Assembly: GCA_015057025.1 (NCBI GenBank)
Contig: SVFD01000001.1
Span: 558,001-622,000, forward strand
DNA: 64,000 nt
Source: Lachnospiraceae bacterium
Lineage (GTDB): Bacteria; Bacillota; Clostridia; Lachnospirales; Lachnospiraceae
Direction of reading: 5' to 3'
Shown here: piece by piece, positions 34,965-44,204 of the stretch
How positions within the stretch are numbered: the stretch's first letter is position 1
Layout: every line of letters begins with the position of its first letter
Position numbers and translations under genes: made by a program
The notes under the pieces: model-generated
Database searches by the model: none
Seen by the model: only the letters and a program-made list of their open reading frames with translations
Told to the model about the DNA's origin: nothing

Positions 34965-36488
34965 ATGCAAAATCATGTTTTGGATTATTTGGACAATATC
35001 ATTACCAAGTGCCCTGATAAGGTGGCATTTGCCAATGACAAAGAAGAATTAACATTTAGGGATGTGTATGATAAGACCCGTTCTATAGGAAGTTACGTAC
35101 ATAAACAGGGTATTTATAAAGAGCCTGTTATTGTATTTATGAATAAGCATCCCAAGACGGTTACGGCATTTTTTGGAGTAATTGAAGGTGGTTGCTTTTA
35201 TGTTCCCATAGATGAACAGATGCCAGCGGCAAGAATCAATCTGATTCTTGAAAATGTAAAGCCCCGGTTAATGATATGTGATGATAAAACCATAAAAAAA
35301 GCAGAAACATTTGATACTACAGCCAAGGCGGTTCTTTATGAAGATATTGCAGACACGGAAGTTAACGAGAAAGCTTTAGTGGAAATCAGAGAACGGGCCA
35401 TTGATACAGACCCGATATATATTGTTTTTACTTCGGGTTCTACAGGAGTGCCTAAAGGTGTGGCTGCGTGTCATAGAAGTGTGTTGGATTATATTGAGCA
35501 GTTAAGTGAGGTGTTAAAATTTGATGAAAATACCGTTTTCGGAAATCAGACACCGCTTTACTTTGATGCTTGCTTAAAAGAGCTCTATCCTACCTTGAAA
35601 TTTGGGGCAACGACCTATTTGATACCTAAAGGGCATTTCATGATGCCCATTAAATTGGTGGAATTTTTGAATGAAAAGAAAGTCAATACTGTATGTTGGG
35701 TAGTGTCAGCATTGACGATGATTTCAAGTTTGCAGACCTTTGATACCGTTACTCCTAAATATTTAAAAACCATAGCGTTCGGTAGTGAGGTCTTTCCCGT
35801 GAAGCAGTTTAATTTATGGAAGACTACTTTGCCGGAGGCGGATTTTGTGAATTTGTACGGTCCTACGGAAGGTACGGGAATGTGCTGTTATTACAGGGCT
35901 GACCGTCTCTTTGAAGAGGGCGAGAGTATTCCTATAGGACGACCTTTTAAAAATACCGAGATTATGTTGTTGGATGAAAATAACAAATTAGCAGATACGG
36001 GAGAACTTTGCATCAGAGGAACTTCCGTAACGTTGGGTTATTACAATAATCCTCAAAAGACGGCAGAAGCTTTTGTACAGAATCCATTAAACAGTGCTTA
36101 TCCGGAATTGATATACCGTACCGGTGATATTGCAACCAGAAATGAGGCAGGAGAACTTGTTTTTGTATCCCGCAAGGATTATCAGATAAAACATATGGGA
36201 CATCGCATCGAATTGGGAGAAATTGAGGCTAATGTGAATGCCTTGCAAAATATTCAGACCTGTGCCTGTGTATATTCCAAACTGGATGAAAAGATTGTTC
36301 TCTATTACGTGGGTGATAAGGATAAAGCAACTTTAATTAAAGAATTAAGAGAAAAACTGCCGCGTTATATGATACCAAATGAACTTGAGAAACTGCAGAC
36401 CATGCTTTTTACGCCTAACGGAAAAATTGACCGTAAGGCATTGCTGGTAAAATACGAGGAAACAAAACAGGCTTGCGCAACAGAGTAA
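34965..36488 (+). CDS. dltA: DltA-type D-alanine:carrier-protein ligase
   Basis: An adenylate-forming enzyme of 507 residues with FTSGSTGVPKGV, NLYGPTEGT, YRTGD and the C-terminal PNGKIDRKAL lysine. Length and order match DltA, which activates D-alanine with ATP and loads it onto the phosphopantetheine arm of DltC in the cytoplasm. DltC, DltB and a DltD-like gene follow. The racemase-family gene upstream raises the possibility of another D-amino acid as substrate. AGAGGA precedes the start. Confidence 0.9.
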   Translation: MQNHVLDYLDNIITKCPDKVAFANDKEELTFRDVYDKTRSIGSYVHKQGIYKEPVIVFMNKHPKTVTAFFGVIEGGCFYVPIDEQMPAARINLILENVKPRLMICDDKTIKKAETFDTTAKAVLYEDIADTEVNEKALVEIRERAIDTDPIYIVFTSGSTGVPKGVAACHRSVLDYIEQLSEVLKFDENTVFGNQTPLYFDACLKELYPTLKFGATTYLIPKGHFMMPIKLVEFLNEKKVNTVCWVVSALTMISSLQTFDTVTPKYLKTIAFGSEVFPVKQFNLWKTTLPEADFVNLYGPTEGTGMCCYYRADRLFEEGESIPIGRPFKNTEIMLLDENNKLADTGELCIRGTSVTLGYYNNPQKTAEAFVQNPLNSAYPELIYRTGDIATRNEAGELVFVSRKDYQIKHMGHRIELGEIEANVNALQNIQTCACVYSKLDEKIVLYYVGDKDKATLIKELREKLPRYMIPNELEKLQTMLFTPNGKIDRKALLVKYEETKQACATE

Positions 36489-36530
36489 AAAACACTATAA
36501 TAAGTGCGCATTATACATAGGAGGTCTGGT

Positions 36531-36758
36531 ATGGACAGATTATTGGAAATTTTATCGGATTTACATCCGGAGATTGATTTTGAAGAGTATACAACTTTAA
36601 TTGATGACGGTGTTTTGGATTCATTTGATATTGTAACTTTGATTTCTGAAATTAATGAAGAGTTTGATGTAGTTATCTCTGCGGAATATATCATTCCTGA
36701 GAATTTTAATTCTGCAGAAGCCCTTTATGCATTGATTGAAAGATTAGAGGAAGAATAA
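36531..36758 (+). CDS. dltC: D-alanyl carrier protein DltC
   Basis: The ATG at 36531 has AGGAGG upstream and gives 75 residues, the size of DltC. The attachment site is Ser31 in DGVLDSFDIV, where phosphopantetheine is linked. It is a small acidic acyl-carrier-type protein that accepts the activated D-amino acid from DltA and hands it to DltB at the membrane. It lies 3 bp before dltB. Confidence 0.92.
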   Translation: MDRLLEILSDLHPEIDFEEYTTLIDDGVLDSFDIVTLISEINEEFDVVISAEYIIPENFNSAEALYALIERLEEE

Positions 36759-36761
36759 AAG

Positions 36762-38354
36762 ATGCTTTTTACATCCTACAGCTTTCTTGCTTTTCTGCTG
36801 ATACTTTTTCTTTTATATTACATAGTACCGAAAAAGTGTCAGTGGGTACTTTTGCTGATTGCCGGCTATGTTTTTTATGCGCATGCCGGCTGGGAGTGTT
36901 TCCTTTTTATCGGAGTAACTACCATCACAACTTATGGCGTGGGCTTGCTTATTGATAGAAACCATAATCAACAGAAAGCATATTTGGCAGAGAATAAGGC
37001 GAGTTTATCCAAAGAAGAAAAGAAGGCTTATAAAGAGAAACAAAAGAATAAGCGGTTTGCCTTGATGGTAGTGTGTCTTGTGTTGAATTTCGGCATTCTG
37101 GCAGTGCTTAAATATACTAATTTTGCCATAGCTAATATTAATGGTATTCTGGAGATGGCAGGCAGTGAAAAAGTATTGGCATTTCAGGATTTGATTCTGC
37201 CTTTAGGAATATCTTTTTATACCTTTCAAAGTATGGGGTATTTGATTGATATTCACCGGGGCAAGTACAGTGCACAAAAGAATCTTTTCAAGTTTGCCCT
37301 GTTTGTATCCTTTTTTCCCCAGTTAATTCAAGGGCCTATCAGCAGATACGATGATTTGGAAAAAAGTTTGTTTGCGCAACATGCTTTTGATTGGCATACC
37401 ATAAGCTTTGGACTTCAGAGAATTTTGTGGGGATTTTTTAAGAAACTGGTGATTGCGGACAGAATGCTAATCGGTGTAAATGCCCTGATTGGAGATACCC
37501 AAACTTATACGGGATTTTATGTTTTTATGGGCATGCTTTTTTATGCATTGCAGCTGTACGCAGACTTTACCGGTGGTATTGATATTACTATAGGTATTGC
37601 CCAGACTCTTGGCATTCCTGTACAGGAGAATTTTATCCGTCCTTACTTTTCGAAAGGAATCAAAGAATACTGGAGAAGATGGCATATTTCATTGGGTAGC
37701 TGGTTTACGGATTATTTATTTTACCCCATATCCGTATGCAAGCCTATGTTAAAAATCTCCAAATGGAGTCGTAAGCTTTTGGGAGAACACATTGGTAAAA
37801 GAGTTCCGGTATATGCGGCAAGCATTGCGGTTTGGTTTGTAACCGGTATCTGGCATGGCGCTGCATGGAATTTCATTGTCTGGGGGCTTGGAAACTGTTT
37901 CTTTATTATGCTTTCACAAGAGTGTGAACCATTATATGATAAGTTTCATGCCCGTTTTCAGGTAAAAGATAAAACATGGTTTAAGGCATTTCAGATTATA
38001 AGAACCTTTTTACTTATGAGTTCTTTGCGTATGTTGGATTGTTACCGGAATGTGCCCATGACTTTTAAGATGTTTGGCAGTATGTTTACAGACTGGAATG
38101 TAAAAGAGGCGATTACGGTAGGGATGTGGAATCTGGGCTTGGGTGCACATGATTATATTATATTGTTGATAGGTGTATTGCTTTTATTTATGGTAAGTAT
38201 GCTGGGACGTCGCGGCAGCGTAAGAGAAATGATTGCAAGAAAGCCGGCATGGGTATCTGTTGCGGTATTCGGAACCGTTTTTATTGCAACAATATTGTTT
38301 GGTGCATATGGTATGGGTTATGATGCAAGCCAGTTTATATATAATCAATTCTAG
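36762..38354 (+). CDS. dltB: MBOAT-family transferase DltB
   Basis: A polytopic membrane protein of 530 residues with the MBOAT hallmarks: YWRRWHISLGSWF (His308) and TGIWHGAAWNF (His365, the conserved catalytic position). A loop of charged residues (about 70-100) follows the first helices. DltB transfers the D-amino acid from DltC across the membrane for esterification of teichoic acids. Similar proteins can acetylate polysaccharides, but the dltA/dltC neighbours settle the role. Confidence 0.92.
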   Translation: MLFTSYSFLAFLLILFLLYYIVPKKCQWVLLLIAGYVFYAHAGWECFLFIGVTTITTYGVGLLIDRNHNQQKAYLAENKASLSKEEKKAYKEKQKNKRFALMVVCLVLNFGILAVLKYTNFAIANINGILEMAGSEKVLAFQDLILPLGISFYTFQSMGYLIDIHRGKYSAQKNLFKFALFVSFFPQLIQGPISRYDDLEKSLFAQHAFDWHTISFGLQRILWGFFKKLVIADRMLIGVNALIGDTQTYTGFYVFMGMLFYALQLYADFTGGIDITIGIAQTLGIPVQENFIRPYFSKGIKEYWRRWHISLGSWFTDYLFYPISVCKPMLKISKWSRKLLGEHIGKRVPVYAASIAVWFVTGIWHGAAWNFIVWGLGNCFFIMLSQECEPLYDKFHARFQVKDKTWFKAFQIIRTFLLMSSLRMLDCYRNVPMTFKMFGSMFTDWNVKEAITVGMWNLGLGAHDYIILLIGVLLLFMVSMLGRRGSVREMIARKPAWVSVAVFGTVFIATILFGAYGMGYDASQFIYNQF

Positions 38355-38410
38355 TAATTCTATGACTATGTTAAATTATTTTGGAAAGAACCTATAAAGG
38401 TGATAAAAGT

Positions 38411-39460
38411 ATGACAGAAATGAAAAAAAGACGCAGTAAGTCCATTGCGGGTGTTGCAATTGTTTTGGTTGCAGTAGTTGTGGTGCTCGCGCTTCTTCAG
38501 CGGCTTGTAATGCCTAAATATATGGGCGAAGTCAAAGAAGGTGCTTTGATTGGCGAATACTATGATGAAGACAAAGATTTCGATGTAGTATTTATCGGTG
38601 ACTGTGAAGTGTATGAAAATTTTGTTCCGGCAACTTTGTGGGAAAATTACGGGATTAATTCTTATATCAGAGGTAGTGCCCAACAGTTGATTTGGCAGTC
38701 TTATTATCTGATGGAAGAGACTCTTACTTATGAAAAACCTGATGTGATTGTATTTAATGTTTTGTCTTTGCAATATAATGAGCCGCAAAAGGAAGCATAT
38801 AACCGCATGACAATTGATGGAATGCGTTGGTCTCCTTCTAAGATAAAATGTATTCAGGCATCTATGTTTGAGAGTGAAAGTTTTATAGAGTATGTGTTTC
38901 CGATTCTGCGTTACCATGACAGATGGAGCGAACTGGAAAAAGAAGATTTTCGCTATTTGTTTGGTGCAGAGAAAGTCGGACATAACGGATACTATATGCA
39001 GGTTGGAGTGGAGCCGGTAGTATATATCCCGGAAGGAAAAATTCTTGGCGATTATTCCTTTGGTGAGAATGCCTGGAGCTATTTGGATAAAATGGTTGCT
39101 TTATGTGAGGAGAATGATGTAGAATTGGTTCTGATAAAAGCTCCCAGCCTATATCCTGTATGGTATCCTGAATGGGATGAGCAAGTGATAAGTTATGCTG
39201 AAGAACACGGTTTAAAGTATATTAATTTTTTGGAACATACGGAAGAAATTGGGCTAGACTTTAGTACAGATACATATGATGCAGGATTGCATTTGAATCT
39301 GTACGGAGCAGTTAAGCTTACGGATTATTTCGGAGCTTGGCTGATAGAGGAATGTGATTTAGGTGACAGACGGGGAGAGGAAGATTTGACCCAAATCTGG
39401 GATGATAAATTGCAGAAATTTTATCAACAGAAAGAGGAACTGGAGGAAAAAGAACAATGA
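38411..39460 (+). CDS. DltD-like SGNH-fold protein with Cys in the nucleophile block
   Basis: The ATG at 38411 lies after AAAGGTGATAAAAGT; the product has 349 residues. A single N-terminal transmembrane anchor (about 12-32) is followed by an extracytoplasmic SGNH-like domain. Block I reads FIGDCEVYENF, so Cys65 occupies the place of the usual Ser. The closing block is DAGLHLN with Asp290 and His294. DltD completes D-alanylation outside the membrane. The protein is shorter and diverged from Bacillus DltD, so I leave the symbol blank. It overlaps the next gene by 4 bases. Confidence 0.78.
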   Translation: MTEMKKRRSKSIAGVAIVLVAVVVVLALLQRLVMPKYMGEVKEGALIGEYYDEDKDFDVVFIGDCEVYENFVPATLWENYGINSYIRGSAQQLIWQSYYLMEETLTYEKPDVIVFNVLSLQYNEPQKEAYNRMTIDGMRWSPSKIKCIQASMFESESFIEYVFPILRYHDRWSELEKEDFRYLFGAEKVGHNGYYMQVGVEPVVYIPEGKILGDYSFGENAWSYLDKMVALCEENDVELVLIKAPSLYPVWYPEWDEQVISYAEEHGLKYINFLEHTEEIGLDFSTDTYDAGLHLNLYGAVKLTDYFGAWLIEECDLGDRRGEEDLTQIWDDKLQKFYQQKEELEEKEQ

Positions 39461-40086
39461 AAAAAATTGTATTAGCGGTTATGATGATGGCAATGATAGC
39501 TATGCTTACGGCGTGCACCGAAGCGGCAGATACGGTTACGGATATGAATGACACCGTTTCTGACGCAGAGACAATTCTGCAGGATTATAAAGAAACAATG
39601 GATAATGTAGATGAAATGGGTGAAGATGCATTGGACGGAAGTGTAGATGTTTCTGTGCAGACAAATAATACATCACTGGATGATTATAAGTTTGTATATA
39701 ATGGAACAACGATTGCACCGGATATGAATACCAACGAGTTTATGGATGCGTTGGGAGAACCGTTACAGTATTATGAAGTAAAGAGTTGTGCGTTTGAGGG
39801 TATGGACAAAATTTATACCTATACAAGCTTTGAAATCGGAACTTATCCCAATGGTGATGATGATTTGGTATCTTACATTTATTTTAAAGATGATACCGTA
39901 ACCACTGAGGAAGGCGCTTATATAGGTATGTCTAAAGCGGATGTACTTGCTTTATATGGTGATAATTATGAAGATAATGCAGGAGTAATTACATATTCCA
40001 AGGGCGGAATGGAATTACGATTTATCTTTAGTGGTGAAAGTCTTGCATCTATTGAGTATTCCACTACTGTTCTAGACGAGACTTAA
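39457..40086 (+). CDS. Lipoprotein at the end of the dlt operon
   Basis: A signal peptide with lipobox MLTAC (Cys20) and an ATGA overlap with the preceding stop, so it is translationally coupled to the dlt genes. An acidic Asp/Thr-rich linker (about 21-70) leads to a domain of about 130 residues with YIGMSKADVLALYGDNY, a pattern seen in small beta-lactamase-inhibitor-like or SmpA/OmlA-like folds. A role in envelope homeostasis alongside D-alanylation is inferred only from the operon. Confidence 0.8.
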   Translation: MKKIVLAVMMMAMIAMLTACTEAADTVTDMNDTVSDAETILQDYKETMDNVDEMGEDALDGSVDVSVQTNNTSLDDYKFVYNGTTIAPDMNTNEFMDALGEPLQYYEVKSCAFEGMDKIYTYTSFEIGTYPNGDDDLVSYIYFKDDTVTTEEGAYIGMSKADVLALYGDNYEDNAGVITYSKGGMELRFIFSGESLASIEYSTTVLDET

Positions 40087-40345
40087 TTTCTTCAGCTTTT
40101 TGCATGGTTTCTTCCATTTCTTCACTGCGGAAAGAAGCGATGTTTTTACGATTGGTAACAACACTGTACATCCACATAATAATCCATGCCATAATAGGAA
40201 GAACTATGGTTCCTATCATGCAACTGAAAAAAACAGTATTCTTATTTGGAAAATCAAGAAAGGCAATCACAAAGGTTGCCAAAATAAAGCAGATAATCAG
40301 GATTACAGTGATAAGTGCTAAAATGCGTTTAAAGTTTTTTTTCAT
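40064..40345 (-). CDS. Small two-helix membrane protein
   Basis: ATG 40345 gives 93 residues with two transmembrane segments (about 8-30 and 38-63) and a charged C-terminal helix (FRSEEMEETMQKAEEIKSRL). Its 3' end overlaps the lipoprotein gene tail-to-tail by 23 bases. The ribosome binding site is weak (AGTGAG). No family recognised. Confidence 0.6.
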   Translation of the reverse strand: MKKNFKRILALITVILIICFILATFVIAFLDFPNKNTVFFSCMIGTIVLPIMAWIIMWMYSVVTNRKNIASFRSEEMEETMQKAEEIKSRLEQ

Positions 40346-40422
40346 ATATTTACTCACTTTTTCTATAGAATTTGTTTTAAAATACCTTAAAAAGCAGTAT
40401 ATCATAGAAAAAAAGCGAGGGC

Positions 40423-40448
40423 AATCTGAAAAGAGGGCTTTTCAGATT
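40423..40448. repeat. Palindrome between divergent genes
   Basis: An 11-bp perfect dyad AATCTGAAAAG / CTTTTCAGATT with a 4-base loop in the divergent gap before the SEC-C gene. It could be a leftward-facing transcription stop or an operator; no firm choice is possible. Confidence 0.5.
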
Positions 40449-40524
40449 TTAAAAAATGTTATATACTAGATGTCAGCGTGAGGAAAACACGATTTAATTG
40501 CTAGAGAAAAGGATGGATTAAGAT

Positions 40525-41025
40525 ATGTTATTATTGGAAATCTGGAGAGCACAGGCATATAATCAGACTGCAAATAAGGCTCAGTTGCAGAATTTATGGA
40601 GCAAATATTTTGTCAAGGAGAAGGAAATCTACAAGCAGTTGCTTGCAAATCCTGATGAAGAAGTAAAAGGTACCGTTGCAGAACTTGCAACCAAATACAA
40701 AACAGACTTAAGTTTCATGACAGGTTTCTTAGATGGTATTAACGACAGTTTGAAGGTTCCCAACCCTATTGAAACCATGGAAGAACATACTGAAGTAAGT
40801 CTTGCTTTTGACAAGGAACTTCTTTATAAGAACATGGTAGGTGCAGATGCAGATTGGCTTTATAATTTGCCTGAATGGGATGCAATCTTTGATGAGGATA
40901 AGAGAAAGGCTCTTTACAAAGAGCAGAAGTCTTCTACAACTATTGTTAAAGAAGATAAAGTATATCCCAACGATCCCTGCCCATGCGGAAGCGGCAAGAA
41001 GTATAAGAAGTGTTGCGGAAAGTAA
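40525..41025 (+). CDS. SEC-C zinc-motif protein
   Basis: A 166-residue protein with a helical body and a C-terminal SEC-C motif [15 protein letters not shown], the zinc-binding tail also found on SecA that contacts SecB and ribosomes. The body ([24 protein letters not shown]) is a helical domain common in Clostridia of unknown function. A terminator follows at 41043. Confidence 0.85.
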   Translation: MLLLEIWRAQAYNQTANKAQLQNLWSKYFVKEKEIYKQLLANPDEEVKGTVAELATKYKTDLSFMTGFLDGINDSLKVPNPIETMEEHTEVSLAFDKELLYKNMVGADADWLYNLPEWDAIFDEDKRKALYKEQKSSTTIVKEDKVYPNDPCPCGSGKKYKKCCGK

Positions 41026-41042
41026 TTAAAAAATAAGCATAC

Positions 41043-41074
41043 AAAGCCGATGCATTTTATGATGCATCGGTTTT
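41043..41074 (+). terminator. Terminator after the SEC-C gene
   Basis: Nine GC-containing pairs (CCGATGCAT / ATGCATCGG) extended by A-T pairs and ending in TTTT, 17 bases after the stop codon. Confidence 0.82.
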
Positions 41075-41135
41075 CGTGATAAATGACAGACTTAAGATTA
41101 GGAGTAGAATTTGCTTTTGGCAAATCAGAACTACG

Positions 41136-41594
41136 ATGAAAAGCAGAGTAGAAGAAGCGGTTAGAAAATTTGAAAGCGGCTACAACTGTGCCCAAGCAGT
41201 ATTTGCGACTTATGCTGATCTTTTTGGAATGAGCGAAGAGGATGCGCTGAAGCTTGCAAGCCCCATGGGAGGCGGTATGGGAAGAATGCGCGAGGTGTGT
41301 GGAACCGTATCAGCTATGGCATTGTTGGAAGGCTTAAAAGAGGGAAATACAGACCCATTGGATAAGGCGGCGCAAGGGCGAACTTATGAGACGGTGCGGA
41401 GCTTAAGCGATAGTTTTACTGAAGAAAACGGAAGTATTATTTGTCGTGAACTTTTGGGAATTCTCTCGAAAGAAAAGAGCGCAGTACCGTCGGAGCGTAC
41501 CAAGGAATATTATCAGTCCCGTCCATGTACAAGGCTGGTTGCAAGTGCGGCGCGGATTGTTGAAGAGCAATTATTGCTCGATATAATGGATTAG
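41136..41594 (+). CDS. C_GCAxxG_C_C family protein
   Basis: I place the start at ATG 41136 (MKSRVEEAVRKFESGYNCAQAVF); the same frame is open farther upstream but has no better start. The 152-residue protein has the family's spaced cysteines: NCAQAVF, EVCGTVSAMALLEG, IICRELLG and PCTRLV. The pattern suggests metal or cluster binding and a redox-related role; the biochemistry is not established. No strong ribosome binding site is visible. It precedes thrS. Confidence 0.75.
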   Translation: MKSRVEEAVRKFESGYNCAQAVFATYADLFGMSEEDALKLASPMGGGMGRMREVCGTVSAMALLEGLKEGNTDPLDKAAQGRTYETVRSLSDSFTEENGSIICRELLGILSKEKSAVPSERTKEYYQSRPCTRLVASAARIVEEQLLLDIMD

Positions 41595-41599
41595 AGCAG

Positions 41600-41618
41600 T
41601 GTGACAGTATCTGTCACA
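41600..41618 (+). promoter_or_regulatory. Short hairpin before thrS
   Basis: TGTGACAG-TAT-CTGTCACA, an 8-bp perfect stem 20 bases before the thrS start. It is too small for a T-box leader and could be an operator or a translational element. Confidence 0.45.
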
Positions 41619-41637
41619 GGGAAAGGCAGGAATATTT

Positions 41638-43599
41638 ATGAAAATTACATTAAAAGACGGAAGCGTCAAAGAATATGGTCAGGCAATGGCCATTATCGAT
41701 ATTGCAAAGGATATCAGCGAAGGTCTTGCACGTGCGGCATGTGCAGGTGAAGTAAACGGTGAGGTAAAAGATTTAAGAACCGTGATTGATGCAGATTGCG
41801 AGTTAAATATTTTAACAGCAAACGACCCGAAGGGACTTGCTGTTTATCGTCATACCACAGCACATGTTATGGCAGAAGCCGTGAAGAGAGTGTTCCCGGA
41901 AGCAAAACTTACCATCGGACCTTCTATCGATAATGGTTTTTACTATGATTTCGACCATGCGGCTTTTTCAAGAGATGACCTTGATAAAATTGAAGCTGAA
42001 ATGAAGAAAATCATCAAAGAAGGCAAGACTTTGGAACGCTTTACTTTAAGCAGAGAAGAAGCAATTAAGTTTATGGAAGACAGAAATGAGCCTTACAAGG
42101 TAGAGTTAATCAGAGACCTTCCTGAAGGTTCAGAGATTTCGTTCTACAGCCAGGGTGAATTTACAGACCTTTGTGCAGGTCCTCACTTAATGAGCACTAA
42201 GACAATTAAGGCATTTAAGCTTACTTCTTCATCAGGTGCATATTGGCGCGGAAATTCTGATAATGCTATGTTACAGAGAATCTACGGAACTTCTTTTGCA
42301 AAGAAAGAAGAATTGGAAGATTACCTTGCATATTTGGAAGATATCAAGAATAGAGACCATAATAAAATCGGTCGTGAAATGGAACTTTTTACAACTGTTG
42401 ACGTAATCGGTCAGGGTCTTCCCTTGCTTATGCCTAAGGGTGCTAAGATGATCCAGACCATGCAACGTTGGATTGAAGACTTAGAGGATAATGAGTGGGG
42501 CTATGTACGTACCAAGACTCCGCTTATGGCAAAGAGTGATTTGTATAAAATTTCCGGACACTGGGATCATTATAAAGAAGGTATGTTTGTAATGGGTGAT
42601 GAAGAAAAGGACAAAGAAGTATTTGCCCTTCGTCCCATGACCTGTCCGTTCCAGTATTATGTATTTAAGGCAAGTCAGAAGTCATATCGTGACCTTCCTA
42701 TCCGTTACGGTGAGACATCTACCTTGTTTAGAAACGAAGATTCCGGCGAAATGCATGGGCTTACACGTGTACGTCAGTTTACTATCTCAGAAGGTCACTT
42801 AATCGTAAGACCTGACCAGATGGTAGAAGAGTTTAAGAACTGTCTTGCTCTTGCAAAACATTGCTTAACAACTCTCGGTGTGGAAGAAGACGTAACTTAT
42901 CACTTGTCTAAATGGGATCCCGATAACAGCGCGAAGTATATTGGTGAGCCTGAAGTATGGGAGCAGACAGAACAGCATATCCGTGATATTTTAATTGAAT
43001 TGGATATTCCTTTCACAGAGGATGTGGGAGAAGCTGCTTTCTACGGCCCCAAGGTTGATATCAATGCAAAGAACGTATACGGTAAGGAAGATACCATGAT
43101 TACCATTCAGTGGGATGCCCTTCTTTCCGAACAGTTTGATATGTACTATATTGATCAGAACGGCGATAAGGTTCGTCCTTATATTATTCACAGAACCTCT
43201 ATGGGTTGCTATGAAAGAACTCTTGCATGGTTGACAGAGAAGTTTGCAGGTAAGTTCCCTACATGGTTATGCCCCGAGCAGGTTCGTGTACTTCCTATTT
43301 CAGAGAAGTATGCAGATTACGCTGACAAGGTATTAAAAGAACTTAAGAAAAACGGCATTCTTGCAACGATTGATAACCGTTCCGAAAAAATCGGATACAA
43401 AATTCGTGAAACCAGAATGGCAAGAGTACCTTATATGTTGGTTGTGGGCCAGCAGGAAGAAGAACAGGGTAAGGTATCTGTAAGAAGCCGTTTCGCAGGT
43501 GATGAAGGCCAGAAGGATTTAGCTGACTTTATCAAAGACATTTGCGAAGAAATCAGAACTAAGGAAATCCGAAAAGTGACGGTTGAGGAACAAAAGTAA
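41638..43599 (+). CDS. thrS: Threonyl-tRNA synthetase
   Basis: A 653-residue protein with the full architecture: TGS domain (about 1-60), second-additional editing domain with HTTAHVMAEA and CAGPHLM (about 65-225), class II catalytic core (motif 2 around STLFRNEDSGEMHGLTRVRQF, zinc-site Cys in MTCPFQYYVF) and C-terminal anticodon-binding domain (RVLPISEKY onward). It charges tRNA-Thr and removes mischarged Ser. It is preceded by GAAAGGCAGG. No T-box is seen in the short upstream gap, which is unusual for the family in Firmicutes. Confidence 0.96.
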   Translation: MKITLKDGSVKEYGQAMAIIDIAKDISEGLARAACAGEVNGEVKDLRTVIDADCELNILTANDPKGLAVYRHTTAHVMAEAVKRVFPEAKLTIGPSIDNGFYYDFDHAAFSRDDLDKIEAEMKKIIKEGKTLERFTLSREEAIKFMEDRNEPYKVELIRDLPEGSEISFYSQGEFTDLCAGPHLMSTKTIKAFKLTSSSGAYWRGNSDNAMLQRIYGTSFAKKEELEDYLAYLEDIKNRDHNKIGREMELFTTVDVIGQGLPLLMPKGAKMIQTMQRWIEDLEDNEWGYVRTKTPLMAKSDLYKISGHWDHYKEGMFVMGDEEKDKEVFALRPMTCPFQYYVFKASQKSYRDLPIRYGETSTLFRNEDSGEMHGLTRVRQFTISEGHLIVRPDQMVEEFKNCLALAKHCLTTLGVEEDVTYHLSKWDPDNSAKYIGEPEVWEQTEQHIRDILIELDIPFTEDVGEAAFYGPKVDINAKNVYGKEDTMITIQWDALLSEQFDMYYIDQNGDKVRPYIIHRTSMGCYERTLAWLTEKFAGKFPTWLCPEQVRVLPISEKYADYADKVLKELKKNGILATIDNRSEKIGYKIRETRMARVPYMLVVGQQEEEQGKVSVRSRFAGDEGQKDLADFIKDICEEIRTKEIRKVTVEEQK

Positions 43600-43685
43600 T
43601 TCAATAAATTAAAAATTTAATGATGTATAAAAATAGTCTGCCATGGTGAAACTAAATTATGAAATTGATTTAAGGAGGTTTTGCC

Positions 43686-44003
43686 ATGGCAGAATTAAGT
43701 TGTAAAGCGGAAACATGTACCTATAATAAGGACCATTATTGTTGCAAGGGTGACATCATGGTAGGCGGTAAGCATGCTGACTCTACAGAGGGTACTTGCT
43801 GTGAAAGCTTTGTACCCGTAAAAGGTGATTCTTACACTAATACTACAAAGCACCCCAGCGCAACCATCAGCATTGACTGTGAAGCAGTAAAATGCGTTTA
43901 TAACAACAATTATAAGTGCGTTGCCAAGAAGGTTGATATCTTAGGCAACGGTGCAATGAATAGTGCCGGAACAGCATGTGGTACTTTTAAGGAAGCGAAG
44001 TAA
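43686..44003 (+). CDS. Cys-rich protein with two DUF1540 repeats
   Basis: A 105-residue protein with two copies of the DUF1540 pattern: Cys, x5-6, Cys, aromatic, x5-6, Cys and a closing Cys (CKAETCTYNKDHYCC and CEAVKCVYNNNYKC). Spacing suggests metal binding. It is short and has a strong AAGGAGG site and its own terminator, so it is probably well expressed. Function unknown. Confidence 0.85.
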   Translation: MAELSCKAETCTYNKDHYCCKGDIMVGGKHADSTEGTCCESFVPVKGDSYTNTTKHPSATISIDCEAVKCVYNNNYKCVAKKVDILGNGAMNSAGTACGTFKEAK

Positions 44004-44022
44004 AAATAAATAAAATCGAAGG

Positions 44023-44058
44023 AAAGGCAGAGAAGAGATAATCTTCCCTGCCTTTTTT
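44023..44058 (+). terminator. Terminator after the DUF1540 gene
   Basis: An AAAGGCAG...CTGCCTTT stem extended inward with one mismatch (GAAGA / TCTTC) and followed by T7, 20 bases after the stop. Confidence 0.88.
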
Positions 44059-44114
44059 TATTGAAAAGGTTAAAAAGTAAATTGATGGGTTATATAAGTT
44101 TTTTAAAAAAATAG

Positions 44115-44143
44115 TTGACAAATGATTTCGAATTAATTATATT
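44115..44143 (+). promoter_or_regulatory. Sigma-A promoter of the FAD oxidoreductase-tetR operon
   Basis: TTGACA, 17 bases, TATATT: a near-consensus vegetative promoter whose -10 box is overlapped by the palindrome starting at 44141. Confidence 0.85.
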
Positions 44144-44171
44144 GAATATAAATTCAATGAAAATAAATTCA
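44141..44171 (+). promoter_or_regulatory. Probable TetR operator, tandem palindromes
   Basis: ATTGAAT-ATAA-ATTCAAT (44141-44158) is a perfect dyad, followed by a second TGAA..TAAATTCA copy (44158-44171). They cover the -10 box and transcription start. A TetR repressor is encoded as the second gene of the operon, so autoregulation is likely. Confidence 0.72.
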
Positions 44172-44204
44172 ACAATATTACATCAAATAAAGGAGACTAA
44201 CAAA

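Noticed and set aside
38366-38983. A 205-codon minus-strand open frame
   Set aside because: It lies fully over the DltD-like gene, which is in operon order with recognisable motifs; composition fits an antisense shadow.
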